This document shows, one piece after another, positions 6,008-6,134 of a stretch of DNA of 6,134 nt (the stretch's first letter is position 1; each line of letters begins with the position of its first letter). The DNA comes from Deltaproteobacteria bacterium (GTDB lineage: Bacteria > Myxococcota > B64-G9): contig JAUVAM010000268.1 of the NCBI GenBank assembly GCA_030591745.1, positions 1-6,134 of the forward strand, read 5' to 3'. The translations under genes and the position numbers were made by a program. The notes beneath the pieces are model-generated. The model did no database searches and was not told the origin of the DNA. It saw only the letters and a program-made list of their open reading frames with translations.

Positions 6008-6013
6008 TCCTTT
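6008..6013 (-). promoter_or_regulatory. Ribosome binding site of the OsmC-family gene
   Basis: AAAGGA on the minus strand lies 7 nt before ATG 6000-5998 and shares its first base with the TGA of the upstream gene, which suggests translational coupling. Confidence 0.7.
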
Positions 6014-6134
6014 CAAATCCCATCATATTCCCAAATCACCGTTCCGGAATTGAGCGCATTGTCTACCCATTTCCGGTCCGCGTCAAACCAAGAACACACC
6101 CCAACTTCCTTGTCGAATTGCCCAAAGTGGCTAC
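6013..6134 (-). CDS. Unrecognised protein, C-terminal fragment
   Basis: On the minus strand a frame is open from the window edge to TGA 6015-6013, giving the last 39 residues of a protein that starts outside the window. The sequence is Trp- and Asp-rich, with segments FGQFDKEVGV, WFDADRKWVDNAL and VIWEYDGI. The other two minus-strand frames contain stops here, the composition is protein-like, and the stop overlaps the ribosome binding site of the OsmC-family gene, all of which support a real upstream gene in the same transcript. I do not recognise the family. Confidence 0.55.
   Translation of the reverse strand, partial: SHFGQFDKEVGVCSWFDADRKWVDNALNSGTVIWEYDGI

Overview
The window looks like a piece of chromosome from a Myxococcota/Bradymonadota-type (former Deltaproteobacteria) bacterium. 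The clues are a lipoprotein whose lipobox is followed by a Thr-Asp-Ala-Gly repeat linker, and a second Cys-rich and then Gly-rich predicted lipoprotein of a kind common in that group. Taxonomy is inferred from protein style only; no rRNA or marker gene is present.

Layout, left to right. (1) 1-219 (+) is the C-terminal end of a PLP-dependent alpha-oxoamine synthase. (2) 222-1658 (-) is a Gly-rich surface lipoprotein gene that converges on the first gene, with only 2 nt between stop codons if it is read to its natural end. An in-frame TGA at 501-503 interrupts it after codon 385. The same frame then continues for 92 codons and holds the expected C-terminal end of this protein type. (3) 1659-1946 is a divergent intergenic region with a good sigma70-like promoter firing left. 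Its -10 box sits 6 bp from the lipoprotein ATG, which suggests a leaderless mRNA. It also holds two perfect inverted repeats. (4) 1947-4367 (+) is a large heparinase II/III-type polysaccharide lyase, exported as a lipoprotein. (5) 4368-4469 is a short convergent gap without a clear terminator. (6) 4470-6134 (-) is a tightly packed cluster, in transcription order: the C-terminus of an unrecognised protein, an OsmC-family protein and a GNAT-family protein. Ribosome binding sites overlap the preceding stop codons.

Functionally there seem to be two themes. The divergent pair in the middle encodes two envelope lipoproteins, one a likely polyanionic-glycan lyase and the other a Gly-rich/Cys-rich surface protein; they share an intergenic region and might be co-regulated. 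The right-hand cluster is cytoplasmic: a thiol-dependent OsmC-like protein and an acyltransferase-like protein, probably translationally coupled. The most unusual observation is the in-frame TGA in the Gly-rich lipoprotein gene (recent nonsense mutation, sequencing error, or recoding). I found no mobile element, CRISPR array, tRNA or rRNA.
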